Source: Pseudomonas anguilliseptica (GTDB taxonomy: Bacteria; Pseudomonadota; Gammaproteobacteria; Pseudomonadales; Pseudomonadaceae). Taken from it: a DNA stretch of 64,000 bases. The translations under genes were made by a program, and so were the position numbers. Location of the stretch: NCBI RefSeq assembly GCF_021375795.1, contig NZ_JAEIOI010000002.1, positions 434,001 through 498,000 of the forward strand, in the 5' to 3' direction. Below the pieces are notes generated by a model. The model was not told where the DNA came from. It did not search any database and was given only the letters and a program-made list of their open reading frames with translations. The first letter of the stretch is position 1, and each line of letters opens with the position of its first letter. Positions 20,803-30,281 of this stretch are shown here, one piece after another.

Positions 20803-21160
20803 GTTGAGTCCCTCATCTTGTTGTTATCGATGGGGCCGCATACCCGAGCCGCTGTACGAATCACCTCCAGTTGTACCCTGAAACCTTCCATCACCCACTG
20901 GAGACTGCTCATACACACCGCCGTAGCAGCAGTAACTGCGCGTACCCAAAGCTGTCGCCCTGGCAGCAGCAACAGGCTGGCCTGGCGATTCATGCACGCT
21001 AGTACAAGAAACTCCCAGCAACCACAGCACTAAATACTTATTGGATATAGCGCAGTAGGTTTTAAGTTGTTGCCGTTATCTACAGCACAGCGTTAACACA
21101 CAGCTGCGGGCATACCTGCGCAACGTTTGTCATGCGCCACACGAGCGATGTTTGGGCAAT
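20803..21160. other. intergenic region upstream of the hydrolase gene
   Basis: About 360 nt without a convincing gene. It must hold the promoter of the secreted hydrolase on the minus strand. Short frames cross it, but none has protein-like composition or a ribosome site. Confidence 0.5.
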
Positions 21161-21186
21161 AAAAAAGGGAAGCCAGGCTTCCCTTT
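21161..21186 (-). terminator. intrinsic terminator after the CtpM-like receptor gene
   Basis: Read on the minus strand, AAAGGGAAGCC / GGCTTCCCTTT with a 1-nt centre is followed by a T-run. It lies 21 nt after the chemoreceptor stop. Confidence 0.85.
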
Positions 21187-21206
21187 CGATGTTGCAGCGG
21201 CAAGTG

Positions 21207-22892
21207 CTAGATGCGGAACTGACGCACCAGAGCGCCCAGGCGTTCGCCAAGCCCAGCCAGGTTGCGCGCGGTGTGCGCCCCTTGTTGGGTTTCATCGGCC
21301 ACGCTGTCCACCGCCACGGCAATCTTGTGCACGCTGCGATTGATCTCTTCGGCTACTGCGGTCTGCTCTTCGGCTGCGCTGGCGATCTGCGCGTTCATCG
21401 CGTTGATGGTGCCGATCAGCTGGGCAATCGCATCCAGCGACGTACCTGCGCGGTTGGCCTGCTCACTGGTGACATCGCCGGCATCGCTGGAGCGGCGCAT
21501 CGAGGTCACCGCATCCTGAGTACCTTTCTGCAGGCGATCGATCATCCCCTGGATTTCCTGGGTGCTCTGCTGAGTACGGCTGGCCAGGGCACGGACCTCA
21601 TCAGCGACCACGGCAAAGCCGCGCCCTGCTTCACCGGCACGCGCCGCTTCGATAGCCGCGTTGAGGGCCAGCAGGTTGGTCTGCTCGGCGATGGAGCGGA
21701 TCACATCCAGCACACTGACAATCGACGACACGTCCTTTTGCAGGGTGTCGAGGGACAGACCGCTGTCGCGAATGTCCTGCACCAGAGTGTGAATGCGCGC
21801 GATGCTGCCATCGACCACCTGCTTCGCCGCCTGCCCTTCGGTATCGGTCTTCTGCGCAGCCTCTGCTGCGCCCTGGGCGCTTTGCGCCACTTCATGGGCG
21901 GCAGCCGACATCTCGTTGATCGCGGTCGCGACCTGATCCGTCTCGTGGCGTTGCCGCTCCATGGCCTGCTCCGAACGCTGCGCCTGGGCGGACACCTGAT
22001 TGACCAGCTCGGTCAGTTGGCCGGTCATGTCAACGATCTGCCGCACCAGGCCGTGAATCTTCTCGACAAAGCGGTTGAACGAACCGGCCAACTGGCCCAG
22101 CTCATCATCGCCATTGATCGGCAGGCGGCGAGTCAGGTCGCCCTCACCCGCAGCGATGTCGTCCAGGTTGTCCTTGATCTGCTGCAATGGGCGCAGGAAG
22201 GTGTTGCTCAGCACAACCCCGGCGACGCCGAAAATCACCAGCAGCACAGCTGCCACCACCATGATGCTGGTGATGATGGTACTGATGCGCTTATCGATCT
22301 CACTCTGTACCTGGACGATCTGGGCTTCGATGCCATCCAGGTTGATGGCCGTGCCCAGTGCCATGTCCCATTTCGGCAGGTAGTAGCTGTAAGCCATTTT
22401 CGGCACCAACACCGAATCATCCGTGGGCAATGGCGAGCTGTAGTTCACGTAGTAGCTGTTGTTCTTGGCGACATTCACCAGTTCACGGTTGATGTACACA
22501 CCGTTCGGGTCACGACGATCGGCCAGACTCTTGCCCACATCCACCGGGCTGTCGCCGCGGAACAGGCGCACCACGTTGGAGTCGTGCGCAAAAAAGTAAC
22601 CGTCCTTGCCGAATTTGATCTTCGACAGAATGGCAATGGCCTGCTCACGGCTGGCCATATCGCCTTGGCCGGCATCGTCATACAAGGCCTGCACCGATCC
22701 CAGAGCGATCTGTACGTAATGCTGCAGCTCGTTACGGCTTTCCTGCAGCAGCCGCTCGCGGGTTTCCTCGACCTCCTGGGCCGCCAGATTTTGCAAGACC
22801 CGGGCGGCGGCACCACTGAGGACTACCGCAAACAGCACCACGGGAATCAATGCCAACAGCACGACTTTTGCTTTCAATGTCAGACGCATCAT
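21207..22892 (-). CDS. ctpM: methyl-accepting chemotaxis protein, CtpM-like
   Basis: A 561-residue inner-membrane chemoreceptor: membrane segment at about 9-31, a periplasmic single-Cache domain ([19 protein letters not shown]...), second membrane segment near 205-230, HAMP, and a signalling domain with the highly conserved [32 protein letters not shown] hairpin. Length and position beside the antiporter-family gene and a TlpQ-like receptor match P. aeruginosa PA2652 (CtpM, malate sensing). Ligand identity here is inferred from this synteny. No C-terminal CheR-binding pentapeptide is seen. Confidence 0.88.
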   Translation of the reverse strand: MMRLTLKAKVVLLALIPVVLFAVVLSGAAARVLQNLAAQEVEETRERLLQESRNELQHYVQIALGSVQALYDDAGQGDMASREQAIAILSKIKFGKDGYFFAHDSNVVRLFRGDSPVDVGKSLADRRDPNGVYINRELVNVAKNNSYYVNYSSPLPTDDSVLVPKMAYSYYLPKWDMALGTAINLDGIEAQIVQVQSEIDKRISTIITSIMVVAAVLLVIFGVAGVVLSNTFLRPLQQIKDNLDDIAAGEGDLTRRLPINGDDELGQLAGSFNRFVEKIHGLVRQIVDMTGQLTELVNQVSAQAQRSEQAMERQRHETDQVATAINEMSAAAHEVAQSAQGAAEAAQKTDTEGQAAKQVVDGSIARIHTLVQDIRDSGLSLDTLQKDVSSIVSVLDVIRSIAEQTNLLALNAAIEAARAGEAGRGFAVVADEVRALASRTQQSTQEIQGMIDRLQKGTQDAVTSMRRSSDAGDVTSEQANRAGTSLDAIAQLIGTINAMNAQIASAAEEQTAVAEEINRSVHKIAVAVDSVADETQQGAHTARNLAGLGERLGALVRQFRI

Positions 22893-22920
22893 GCCAATCC
22901 TTGCGTAGCGATAGTGCGGA

Positions 22921-22955
22921 ATAAAAACGGGGCTAACCGTTGATCGGCAGCCCCG
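22921..22955 (-). terminator. intrinsic terminator after the antiporter-family gene
   Basis: On the minus strand, CGGGGCT / AGCCCCG with a 14-nt loop is followed by TTTTTAT. It separates the transporter from the downstream chemoreceptor gene. Confidence 0.75.
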
Positions 22956-23007
22956 CTGAAAGGTTGAGCACCGGCACGACTCAGTCGTCAGGCGCCCACT
23001 GCTGCGG

Positions 23008-24327
23008 TCAGATCACCATAGCTGCTGCCCAACCGAATACCAGCAACGGCAGGTTGTAGTGCAGAAAGGTCGGCACCACGCTGTCCCAGATGTGATTGTG
23101 CTGGCCATCGACGTTCAGGCCAGCAGTAGGCCCCAGCGTCGAATCGGAAGCAGGCGAGCCTGCATCGCCGAGCGCACCGGCGGTACCGACGATGCACAGA
23201 ATGGCCAACGGGCTGAAACCCAGTTGCATGCCCAACGGCACGAAGATCGCCGCAATGATTGGCACCGTGGAGAACGACGAGCCAATGCCCATGGTCACCA
23301 GCAAACCGACCAGCAACATCAGCAGCGCGCCCAGCGCCTTGTTATTGCCGATCAGTGCCGCAGAACTGTCGACCAGGCTTTTAACCTCACCGGTGGCTTT
23401 CATCACCTCAGCAAAACCGGCGGCGGCCAGCATGATAAAACCGATCATGGCCATCATCTTCATGCCTTCGGTGAACAGCCCGTCAGCCTCTTTCCAGCGC
23501 ACCACACCGGACACCGAGAAGATGATAAAGCCGACCAGGGCACCGATGATCATCGAGTCCAGCCACAGCTGCACAACAAACGCCGCGATAATCGCCACAC
23601 CAGCCACCAACAGGCTCAACGGGTTGTAGGCAACATCCACGCGCTCGGCTTGCTCAATCTTGTCTAGGTCGTACACGCGCTTTTTGCGGTAGCTGAACAG
23701 CACCGCCACGAGCAAGCCGAACAGCATGCCCAGGGCTGGAATTGCCATAGCCTTGGTAACATCCAAACCTGCGGTATCCACCCCGCCACTGGCTACGTTG
23801 GCCAGCAGAATGTCATTCAGAAAGATCCCGCCAAAACCCACCGGCAGGAACATATACGGGGTGATCAGACCGAAGGTCAGCACACAGGCTACCAGGCGAC
23901 GGTCCAGTTGCAGCTTGCTCAGCACATACAACAGCGGCGGCACCAGCAGCGGAATAAAGGCAATGTGAATTGGCAGGATGTTCTGCGAAGAAATCGCCAC
24001 AACCAGCAACAGGCCAATCAGCAGCCACTTGAGCAGGCCAGCACCTTTGGCGTCCTGTTTACCCACCATGGCCAGGGCCTTGTCTGCCAGCGCGTGTGCC
24101 AGCCCGGACTTGGCAATCGCCACAGCAAAGGCGCCCAGCAAGGCATAGGACAATGCCACAGTGGCACCACCACCCAGGCCTTTATTGAAGGCCGCCAGCG
24201 AACCCTCAATACCCAGGCCGCCAAGCAGGCCGCCGGCCAGTGCGCCGACAATCAGGGCCACCACCACATGTACACGGCACAAGCTGAGGATCAACATGAT
24301 CCCCACTGCCGCAACGACTGCGTTCAT
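23008..24327 (-). CDS. Na+/H+ antiporter family protein (YuiF-like)
   Basis: A 439-residue polytopic inner-membrane protein with about 11-12 hydrophobic segments. It reads like the Na_H_antiporter family, with [20 protein letters not shown] near the C-terminus as the most conserved-looking stretch. It corresponds by position to PA2653. Members have also been proposed as amino-acid transporters, so the substrate is open. Its location between two chemoreceptor genes invites the guess that it takes up or exports a compound that one of them senses. Confidence 0.85.
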   Translation of the reverse strand: MNAVVAAVGIMLILSLCRVHVVVALIVGALAGGLLGGLGIEGSLAAFNKGLGGGATVALSYALLGAFAVAIAKSGLAHALADKALAMVGKQDAKGAGLLKWLLIGLLLVVAISSQNILPIHIAFIPLLVPPLLYVLSKLQLDRRLVACVLTFGLITPYMFLPVGFGGIFLNDILLANVASGGVDTAGLDVTKAMAIPALGMLFGLLVAVLFSYRKKRVYDLDKIEQAERVDVAYNPLSLLVAGVAIIAAFVVQLWLDSMIIGALVGFIIFSVSGVVRWKEADGLFTEGMKMMAMIGFIMLAAAGFAEVMKATGEVKSLVDSSAALIGNNKALGALLMLLVGLLVTMGIGSSFSTVPIIAAIFVPLGMQLGFSPLAILCIVGTAGALGDAGSPASDSTLGPTAGLNVDGQHNHIWDSVVPTFLHYNLPLLVFGWAAAMVI

Positions 24328-24604
24328 CGATTTACTCCCGCTATTAAAAAGGTCCGCGAAGGTTTCGACCTTCTCTGGATGCTGCGCCGGTTCGGCGAAG
24401 GGCGCGTACTCTGCACAATGCTGACTGACCTGTCAAAAAGCCGTAAATTATTTTATACAAAGCGTTAATAATTTCGTATAGGCTGCGAAATATCGGGCTG
24501 TAATGGCCTGTAATTTGCTGGTTATCACTGCACCTGATGCTTCAAGAAATGCACATAACCGCCGATAGGCGCTCTAAGCCTCTGCAATAAAGAAGGTCCT
24601 GAAA
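24328..24604. promoter_or_regulatory. divergent antiporter/tlpQ intergenic region
   Basis: A 277-nt gap, A/T-rich in its middle (about 24440-24490). It holds a sigma-54-like element facing tlpQ (separate entry). An AAGAAGG ribosome site precedes the tlpQ ATG. Confidence 0.6.
24504..24519 (+). promoter_or_regulatory. sigma-54-like -24/-12 element upstream of tlpQ
   Basis: TGGCCTGTAATTTGCT fits the sigma-54 pattern TGGC-N8-TTGC with GG and GC separated by exactly ten bases. It lies 86 nt upstream of the tlpQ ATG. Two bases differ from the ideal TGGCACG start. Recognised by eye only. Confidence 0.45.
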
Positions 24605-26749
24605 ATGCTGTTCAGCCGACTCTCCATCCAACTGAAAATCACCCTGTTGGCAGGCCTGTGCCTGCTGGCCATTGTCGCGGTGCTGGTATCGGCCTCGATG
24701 TTCCAGGCGTCGCGCAGTGCCAGCCTGGTCAAACAGGCCAGTTCGAAAATGCTGGAGGAATCAGCACAGCTGCGCATGGAGGCGCGCGGCGAAGCTCAGG
24801 CGCTGCAGATGCAACGCTATTTTATGGACGCCTATCAATACGGACGCGGTGCCGCCAGCCAGGTCTTGTTTATCCGCGAGCAGGCGGAGAAACGTTTTCT
24901 TGACGCTTTTGACCTGCGCGAAGACCTCAGCCGCCAAATCCGCAGCTCGCTGGAAGCCAACCGCAGCCTGCTGGGTGTTTACGCGGTGTTCGAACCCAAC
25001 GCGCTGGATGGCAAGGATGAACTGTTTATCGATCAGGAAAGCCTCGGCAGCAATGACAATGGGCGTTTCTCGATCTACTGGTCCCAGGATGCCAATGGTG
25101 AGCTGAGCGCCGAGGCCATGAAAGAAGAAAGCCTCAACGACTCCACCCCAGGCATCAGCGGAACCCCCTACAACGCCTGGTACACCTGCCCACGCGAAAG
25201 CAAGCGGGCATGCCTGCTAGACCCCTATATCGACGATACCGCTGGCGTGGCAGTACTAATGACCAGCATCGCGTTTCCGTTGATCCAGAACGACAAAGTG
25301 ATCGGTGTTCTGGGGGTGGATATCAGCCTGGCCAGCCTGCAAGAACTCAGCACCAGCGCGCACAAAAGTCTGTTTGATGGTGCCGGGCATATCAGCATCA
25401 TCAGTCCGGCCGGCCTGCTCGCCGGACACAGCCGTGACAGCAGTCTGCTGGGCGGCAAACTGGATGCCGCCTTCAGTGAGCAACACGGCGAAATGATCCG
25501 GCTGTTGGCCGGTAACCGCCCCGAAGTCATACACCACGACGGCGCATTGCAAGTGCTGCAACCGCTGTTGCCGATTCCGGATGCCAAGCCTTGGGGCGTT
25601 TTGCTGGAAGTCCCGGAGAAGGTATTGCTTGAGCCGGCCACCCGCCTGGAAGCACAGATGGATGAGGTGGGCACGCGTAACACCGCGATCTCCCTCGGCC
25701 TGGGCCTGACCGCCGGCGTTGTGGGCATCCTGCTGATCTGGCTGACCGCCTTGGGCGTAACTCGGCCGATTCTCGGCGTGGCCGCCATGCTGAAGAACAT
25801 CGCCAGCGGTGAAGGTGATCTGACTCGCCGCCTGGAGTACGCCAAGCAGGATGAGCTGGGCGAGCTGGCCAGCTGGTTCAATCGTTTTCTCGACAAGCTG
25901 CAACCGATTATCGCCGACGTGAAACGCAGCGTGCAGGATGCCCGCAGCACCGCCGACCAATCGGCACTGATCGCCAGCCAGACCAGTGATGGCATGCAAC
26001 AGCAGTACCGCGAAGTCGATCAGGTGGCCACCGCCTTTCAGGAAATGAGCGCCACGGCGCAAGATGTTGCACACAACGCCGCACAGGCCGCCGAAGCCGC
26101 TCGTACGGCCGATCAGGCCAGCCGTGAAGGCATGAGTGTGATTGGCCGGACCACCTCGACCATCGAGTTGCTGGCCAACGAAATGAATGTGGCCATGCAG
26201 GAAGTCGAAGGCCTGGCCAATAGCAGCGAGAAGATCGGCTCAGTGCTTGAAGTGATCCGCTCTATTGCCGAACAGACCAACCTGCTGGCGCTCAACGCTG
26301 CCATTGAAGCGGCTCGAGCCGGGGATGCCGGCCGCGGCTTTGCCGTAGTAGCCGATGAAGTGCGCAACCTGGCCAAACGCACCCAGGACTCGGTGGAAGA
26401 AATCCGCCAGGTGATCGAAGGCTTGCAAAGCGGCACCAAGGAAGTGGTCAGCACCATGCACAGCAGCCATCGCCAGGCCCAGGGCAGTGTCGAACAGGTC
26501 GAACAGGCCGTTGCCGCCTTACAGCGCATCAGTCAGGCCGTCAGCGTGATTACCGACATGAACCTGCAGATCGCCAGTGCCGCAGAAGAACAGAGCTCGG
26601 TGGCCGAGGAAATCAACCGTAACGTGGCCTCGATCCGTGATGTCACCGAAGCAATCTCCAGCCAGGCCGATGAGTCGGCGAAGATCAGCCAGGGGCTGAA
26701 CAAACTGGCCAATCATCAGCAAGGACTGATGGATCAGTTCCGCGTCTAA
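24605..26749 (+). CDS. tlpQ: methyl-accepting chemotaxis protein, TlpQ-like
   Basis: A 714-residue chemoreceptor with a membrane segment at about 11-31 and a large periplasmic double-Cache domain (to about residue 360) that includes WYTCPRE and GVLGVDISL. The second membrane segment lies near 362-388 and is followed by HAMP and the conserved [32 protein letters not shown] signalling hairpin. Length and neighbourhood match P. aeruginosa TlpQ (PA2654), which senses histamine and polyamines. Ligand is inferred from synteny. Confidence 0.88.
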   Translation: MLFSRLSIQLKITLLAGLCLLAIVAVLVSASMFQASRSASLVKQASSKMLEESAQLRMEARGEAQALQMQRYFMDAYQYGRGAASQVLFIREQAEKRFLDAFDLREDLSRQIRSSLEANRSLLGVYAVFEPNALDGKDELFIDQESLGSNDNGRFSIYWSQDANGELSAEAMKEESLNDSTPGISGTPYNAWYTCPRESKRACLLDPYIDDTAGVAVLMTSIAFPLIQNDKVIGVLGVDISLASLQELSTSAHKSLFDGAGHISIISPAGLLAGHSRDSSLLGGKLDAAFSEQHGEMIRLLAGNRPEVIHHDGALQVLQPLLPIPDAKPWGVLLEVPEKVLLEPATRLEAQMDEVGTRNTAISLGLGLTAGVVGILLIWLTALGVTRPILGVAAMLKNIASGEGDLTRRLEYAKQDELGELASWFNRFLDKLQPIIADVKRSVQDARSTADQSALIASQTSDGMQQQYREVDQVATAFQEMSATAQDVAHNAAQAAEAARTADQASREGMSVIGRTTSTIELLANEMNVAMQEVEGLANSSEKIGSVLEVIRSIAEQTNLLALNAAIEAARAGDAGRGFAVVADEVRNLAKRTQDSVEEIRQVIEGLQSGTKEVVSTMHSSHRQAQGSVEQVEQAVAALQRISQAVSVITDMNLQIASAAEEQSSVAEEINRNVASIRDVTEAISSQADESAKISQGLNKLANHQQGLMDQFRV

Positions 26750-26752
26750 ATT

Positions 26753-26787
26753 GCCGCCTGGCACGATTTGCCTGCCAGGCTGGCGGC
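26753..26787 (+). terminator. stem-loop after tlpQ
   Basis: GCCTGGCA / TGCCAGGC (8 bp) is extended by outer GCC/GGC pairs just after the tlpQ stop. Only a short T-run follows, so termination strength is uncertain. Confidence 0.55.
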
Positions 26788-26850
26788 TGTTTCCTTGTAG
26801 CGCAGACCAGCGATCGCTAGTCTGCGTTTTTTCTTTGCATGAGGTGCACG

Positions 26851-27447
26851 ATGCTCAATATCGCTCTGGTCGCGGGCTCCAGCCGCAGCAACAGTCAATC
26901 GGGCAAGGTTGCCCGCTTCTTGCGTCAACGCCTGATTCAGCTGGGCCATACCGATAACGCCCAGAGCAACGTGATCGATCTGGGCCTGGCTCCCCTACCC
27001 CTGTGGCCTGCTGACGACACCGGTCCCTGGGGGCTTTACAGCAAGCAACTGGCCGCGGCTGACGCCGTGGTGATCATTTCCCCAGAGTGGAATGGCATGG
27101 CTTGCCCGGCCATCAAAAACTTCTTTATCTACGCCAGCAAAGCTGAACTTGCACACAAACCGGGCCTGCTGGTTGGTGTCTCCTCGGGCGTGGGCGGGGC
27201 TTATCCGATCAGCGAGCTGCGTGCCTCCAGCTACAAGAACTGTCGCCTGTGCTACCTGCCCGAGCACCTGCTGGTACGTGGTGTCGAGAAAGTGCTGAAC
27301 ACGCCAGAGCCCAGCGGCGAAGACGACCAGCGTCTGCATGCACGTATCGATTATGAGCTGGATATCCTGGTCAAGTACGCCGAGGCACTGCGCCCGGTAC
27401 GGGCCAGCATCGACATGAGCAACCCGGCATTTGCCAACGGCATGTAA
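26851..27447 (+). CDS. NADPH-dependent FMN reductase family protein
   Basis: A 198-residue flavodoxin-like protein. The N-terminal NIALVAGSSRSNSQSGKVAR binds the FMN phosphate and the SPEWNGMACPAIKNFF stretch corresponds to the flavin-contacting loop. The ATG at 26851 is preceded by GAGGTG; an in-frame ATG 12 nt upstream overlaps that site and is not used. Such enzymes reduce FMN, quinones or azo compounds. The gene is convergent with the bqsS-like gene. Confidence 0.87.
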   Translation: MLNIALVAGSSRSNSQSGKVARFLRQRLIQLGHTDNAQSNVIDLGLAPLPLWPADDTGPWGLYSKQLAAADAVVIISPEWNGMACPAIKNFFIYASKAELAHKPGLLVGVSSGVGGAYPISELRASSYKNCRLCYLPEHLLVRGVEKVLNTPEPSGEDDQRLHARIDYELDILVKYAEALRPVRASIDMSNPAFANGM

Positions 27448-27456
27448 GTGCGCCAC

Positions 27457-27484
27457 ACGGCGTGCCTGAGCGTTTCAGGCACGC
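27457..27484. terminator. stem-loop between FMN reductase and histidine kinase genes
   Basis: GCGTGCCTGA / TCAGGCACGC with a short loop sits at the convergent gene ends and overlaps the kinase stop codon. No T-run is present. Confidence 0.5.
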
Positions 27485-28794
27485 TTGGCGGGCAGCGTCA
27501 CGCTAACGCTCAAGCCACCTAGACCACTGCCACCCAGCTGCAGCTGACCGCCCCAAGCATCGACGATATCGCGCACGATGCCCAAGCCCAGGCCATGCCC
27601 GGCCACCTGTTCATCCAAGCGACTGCCGCGGCTGAGAACCTCCTCGCGCTGCGCTGCGTCGATACCCGGCCCGTCATCCTCAATGCTCAGCTGATACACC
27701 TCACCCGCGCGGCTGACGTGTAGTTGCACCTGGCTGTCAGCCCATTTGCAGGCGTTGTCCAGCAGATTGCCCAACAGTTCCAGCAGGTCCTCGCGATCCC
27801 AGGGCAAACGCAGACCAGGTGCCGCCTGCCAGTCCAGTTGCAGGTGGTTGCCGTGAATCATTGCCAATGTGGAAAACAGCTCCGGCAGCTCGCTGGCACA
27901 ATCGAAATGCGCCCCCGGCAGCGCTTCACCGGCCAAACGTGCGCGCCCCAGTTCACGGGCAATGCGTTGCTCGATCTGTTGCAGCTGGCTATTGAGGCTT
28001 TCACGCAACTCGGGCAACTGCTTGAGCTCTTCCCGACCGGCCAGGCTGACCAGTACCGCCAGTGGGGTTTTCAGTGCGTGCCCCAGGTTACCCAACGCAT
28101 TGCGTGAGCGTTTCAGGGTGTCTTCGGTATGGCTCAGCAGGTGGTTGATCTGTGCCACCAACGGCTCCAGCTCCAACGGTACCTGCTGGTCCAGCTGGCT
28201 GCGCTGGCCTTGCTGCAATTGCATGATCTGCTTCCGAGTCCGCTCCAGCGGACGCAAGGCGCGGCCGACAATCAGGCGCTGCAGCAGCAGAATCAGAATC
28301 AGTGCGCTGATGCCCAGGCCGAGAATGACTTTCTGCACCTGCCGGAAGCTTTCCAAGATCGGGGTGTAATCGCGAGCAACCTGAATCTCGATCAGCTTGC
28401 CAAAGCGTTGATAGTCCGCGCGGTAGATCAGCCAGAGTTGCCCTTGCGGGCCATCACCCAGTTCATCCTGCAACCCTGGCTGCTCGGCCCGCTGCAGGTC
28501 GCGGTCCCATAACGAGCGCGATCGCCAACTCTGATCGGCAAAGTCGATTCGAAAATACAGCCCCGAGTAAGGGCGTTTGTAGGCAGCGCTAAGGCGACGG
28601 TCATCCAGTTGCAAACCATTTGGCCCACGCACAAAAGCCCCTAGCAGAGTTTGTGCTTCGTCCTGCAAGGTGGTCTGGATATAGCTGCGCAGGCTGCGAT
28701 CAAACAGCCAGAGGCTGCTCTGCGCCAGTAACAGACCGATGACCAGCAGTACGCTGACCAGGCCCAGGCTCAGGCGTCGCTGGATCGATTTCAA
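27475..28794 (-). CDS. bqsS: sensor histidine kinase, BqsS/CarS-like
   Basis: A 439-residue membrane kinase: membrane segment at about 10-30, periplasmic sensor of about 120 residues, second membrane segment near 155-175, HAMP-like linker, phospho-acceptor H239 in [11 protein letters not shown], and an HATPase with DDGPGI and [11 protein letters not shown]. It overlaps the regulator gene by 4 nt. Position after a TlpQ-like gene and two PepSY genes points to BqsS/CarS of P. aeruginosa, linked to Fe(II) and calcium. The RExxE motif reported for BqsS iron sensing is not seen in the periplasmic part. PhoQ-like alternatives are possible. Confidence 0.82.
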   Translation of the reverse strand: MKSIQRRLSLGLVSVLLVIGLLLAQSSLWLFDRSLRSYIQTTLQDEAQTLLGAFVRGPNGLQLDDRRLSAAYKRPYSGLYFRIDFADQSWRSRSLWDRDLQRAEQPGLQDELGDGPQGQLWLIYRADYQRFGKLIEIQVARDYTPILESFRQVQKVILGLGISALILILLLQRLIVGRALRPLERTRKQIMQLQQGQRSQLDQQVPLELEPLVAQINHLLSHTEDTLKRSRNALGNLGHALKTPLAVLVSLAGREELKQLPELRESLNSQLQQIEQRIARELGRARLAGEALPGAHFDCASELPELFSTLAMIHGNHLQLDWQAAPGLRLPWDREDLLELLGNLLDNACKWADSQVQLHVSRAGEVYQLSIEDDGPGIDAAQREEVLSRGSRLDEQVAGHGLGLGIVRDIVDAWGGQLQLGGSGLGGLSVSVTLPAKRA

Positions 28795-29459
28795 ACAGCA
28801 TCCCCGCTGAAGCGGTAGCCTTGGCCACGGCGGGTCTCGATAATTTCGCGCCCCAGCTTGCGGCGCAGGTGGTTGACGTGCACTTCGATGACGTTCGAGT
28901 CGCGTTCGCTTTCACCGTCATACAGGTGCTCAGCCAAATGACTCTTCGACAGCAATTGCCCGGCATGCAGCATGAAATAACGCAGCAGGCGAAACTCTGC
29001 TGCGGTCAGCTGCACTTCCTGGTCGTTACGGCTGACGGTTTGTCGGCTTTCGTCCAACTGCAGGCCCGCCGCTTCCAGTTGTGGCTGATTGGCCAGCCCA
29101 CGGGCGCGGCGCAGTAGTGACTGGATGCGCAATTGCAGCTCTTCGGGGTGAAACGGCTTGCTCAGGTAATCATCCGCACCGGCTTTGAGGCCTTCAATGC
29201 GCTCGGCCCAGGAGCCCCGCGCCGTAAGGATCAAGACCGGCGTACTGAGGCCGCCTGCACGCCACTCCTGCAACACCTCCAACCCCGGTTTGCCAGGCAA
29301 ACCGAGGTCGAGAATGATCAGGTCATAGGGTTCGGTCGCGCCTTGGTAGGCCGCGTCACGGCCGTCGGCCAACCAGTCAACGGCATAGCCTTGACGAGTC
29401 AAACCGGCCAGCAGTTCATCCGCCAGGGGCACATGGTCTTCCACCAGCAACAGGCGCAT
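28791..29459 (-). CDS. bqsR: OmpR-family response regulator, BqsR/CarR-like
   Basis: A 222-residue regulator: receiver domain with acidic pocket (VEDH near 6-9) and phospho-acceptor D51 in [10 protein letters not shown], followed by a C-terminal winged-helix DNA-binding domain ([14 protein letters not shown]). Its start shares one base with the preceding PepSY gene and its end overlaps the kinase. A TTCAG-N6-TTAAG box upstream of the operon resembles the reported BqsR site and suggests autoregulation. Confidence 0.85.
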   Translation of the reverse strand: MRLLLVEDHVPLADELLAGLTRQGYAVDWLADGRDAAYQGATEPYDLIILDLGLPGKPGLEVLQEWRAGGLSTPVLILTARGSWAERIEGLKAGADDYLSKPFHPEELQLRIQSLLRRARGLANQPQLEAAGLQLDESRQTVSRNDQEVQLTAAEFRLLRYFMLHAGQLLSKSHLAEHLYDGESERDSNVIEVHVNHLRRKLGREIIETRRGQGYRFSGDAV

Positions 29460-29779
29460 CAGTCTTCCACCTCGTCCTTGAGCACTTCACCGGTGCTGGC
29501 GTGCAATTCCAGCTCGCGCACAATGCCTTGTGCAGTCACCAGTTCGACTTCATAGACCAGCACGCCGTCTTCTTCCTCAAGTTCGACTTCCAACAGCACG
29601 GCACCGGGATGACGCTGTAACGCCACCTGCATCAGCTGTTCGAGGGGCAGAATCAGCCCCTCGCGCCGCAAGCGTAATGCTTCATCCTGATCCAGGTCGC
29701 GGGCACTGCTGCTGAACGCGAGGGTCAGCAGCAGGCTGATCAGGAGTGGGCGTATGGCCCAGGCCGTGTTGTTCATCAA
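29459..29779 (-). CDS. PepSY-domain exported protein
   Basis: A 106-residue protein with a signal peptide (to about residue 27, SSA) and a PepSY domain ([34 protein letters not shown]). Small periplasmic PepSY proteins often accompany metal-responsive two-component systems and may bind metal or modulate the sensor. It overlaps the neighbouring PepSY gene by 4 nt. The second gene of the operon. Confidence 0.85.
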   Translation of the reverse strand: MMNNTAWAIRPLLISLLLTLAFSSSARDLDQDEALRLRREGLILPLEQLMQVALQRHPGAVLLEVELEEEDGVLVYEVELVTAQGIVRELELHASTGEVLKDEVED

Positions 29780-30090
29780 TCGTCTCGTTGGTTCTTCAGG
29801 ACTTGTGCGTTAGTGGCATCCAGTTCGACATCCCACTGCACGCCCTGGGCGTCGCGGATTTCAACCTGATAGATGTAGCGGCCGTACTCTTCTTCCAGCT
29901 CGGTGTCTTCGGTCTTGCCACCCGGGTGCAGCGCCAGAGCAGCTGCGTTGAGTTTTTCGAAGGACTGGATGGTGCCAGCGTCACGCAGTTTCAGCGCCTC
30001 ATCCGGGCCCAGGTCACGGGCTTGGGCCAGGCCGGCAGTCAGGGTCAAGGCAGCAGCGGCAAATACAGCAGTCAGGGTTTTCATGTTCAA
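29776..30090 (-). CDS. PepSY-domain exported protein
   Basis: A 104-residue protein with a signal peptide (residues 1-24, AQA) and a PepSY domain ending in YIYQVEIRDAQGVQWDVELDATNAQVL. It is a paralogue of the next gene, probably by tandem duplication. It is first in the operon PepSY-PepSY-bqsR-bqsS, and its ATG follows an AAGGA ribosome site. Confidence 0.87.
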   Translation of the reverse strand: MNMKTLTAVFAAAALTLTAGLAQARDLGPDEALKLRDAGTIQSFEKLNAAALALHPGGKTEDTELEEEYGRYIYQVEIRDAQGVQWDVELDATNAQVLKNQRDD

Positions 30091-30125
30091 TTTCCTTATG
30101 GAGTTGGCTTTCGACGGAGTCCAAG

Positions 30126-30281
30126 TTACTGCACACGACTTAACTCAAGCTGAATTTGCTTAAGGCATTGCGCAAAAGCTGATTTATCCCGATCCATGCA
30201 CCCATCATTCACACGCTGAAGTCGCTTGGCCTGCTCATCCAGGGCTCTATAATCGCTGCCTTGCGCGATGGAGGCCAGCAT
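30126..30281 (-). CDS. possible small hypothetical protein upstream of the PepSY operon
   Basis: A 51-codon frame starting at an ATG (MLASIAQGSDYRALDEQAKRL...). It reads like a small helical protein with two cysteines (DGCMDRDKSAFAQCL). It overlaps the start of the patatin gene on the other strand by two bases and covers the putative BqsR box. No ribosome site is obvious. May be chance. Confidence 0.3.
   Translation of the reverse strand: MLASIAQGSDYRALDEQAKRLQRVNDGCMDRDKSAFAQCLKQIQLELSRVQ
30139..30154 (-). promoter_or_regulatory. BqsR-box-like direct repeat
   Basis: On the minus strand the sequence reads TTCAG-N6-TTAAG, one base from the TTAAG-N6-TTAAG repeat reported for BqsR. It lies 49-64 nt upstream of the first PepSY ATG, consistent with OmpR-type activation just upstream of -10. 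A further TTAAG lies at 30159-30163. Confidence 0.5.

Noticed and set aside
21132..22943. 603-codon frame opposite the CtpM-like receptor gene
   Set aside because: Histidine- and glutamine-rich with no domain; the receptor on the other strand is unmistakable.
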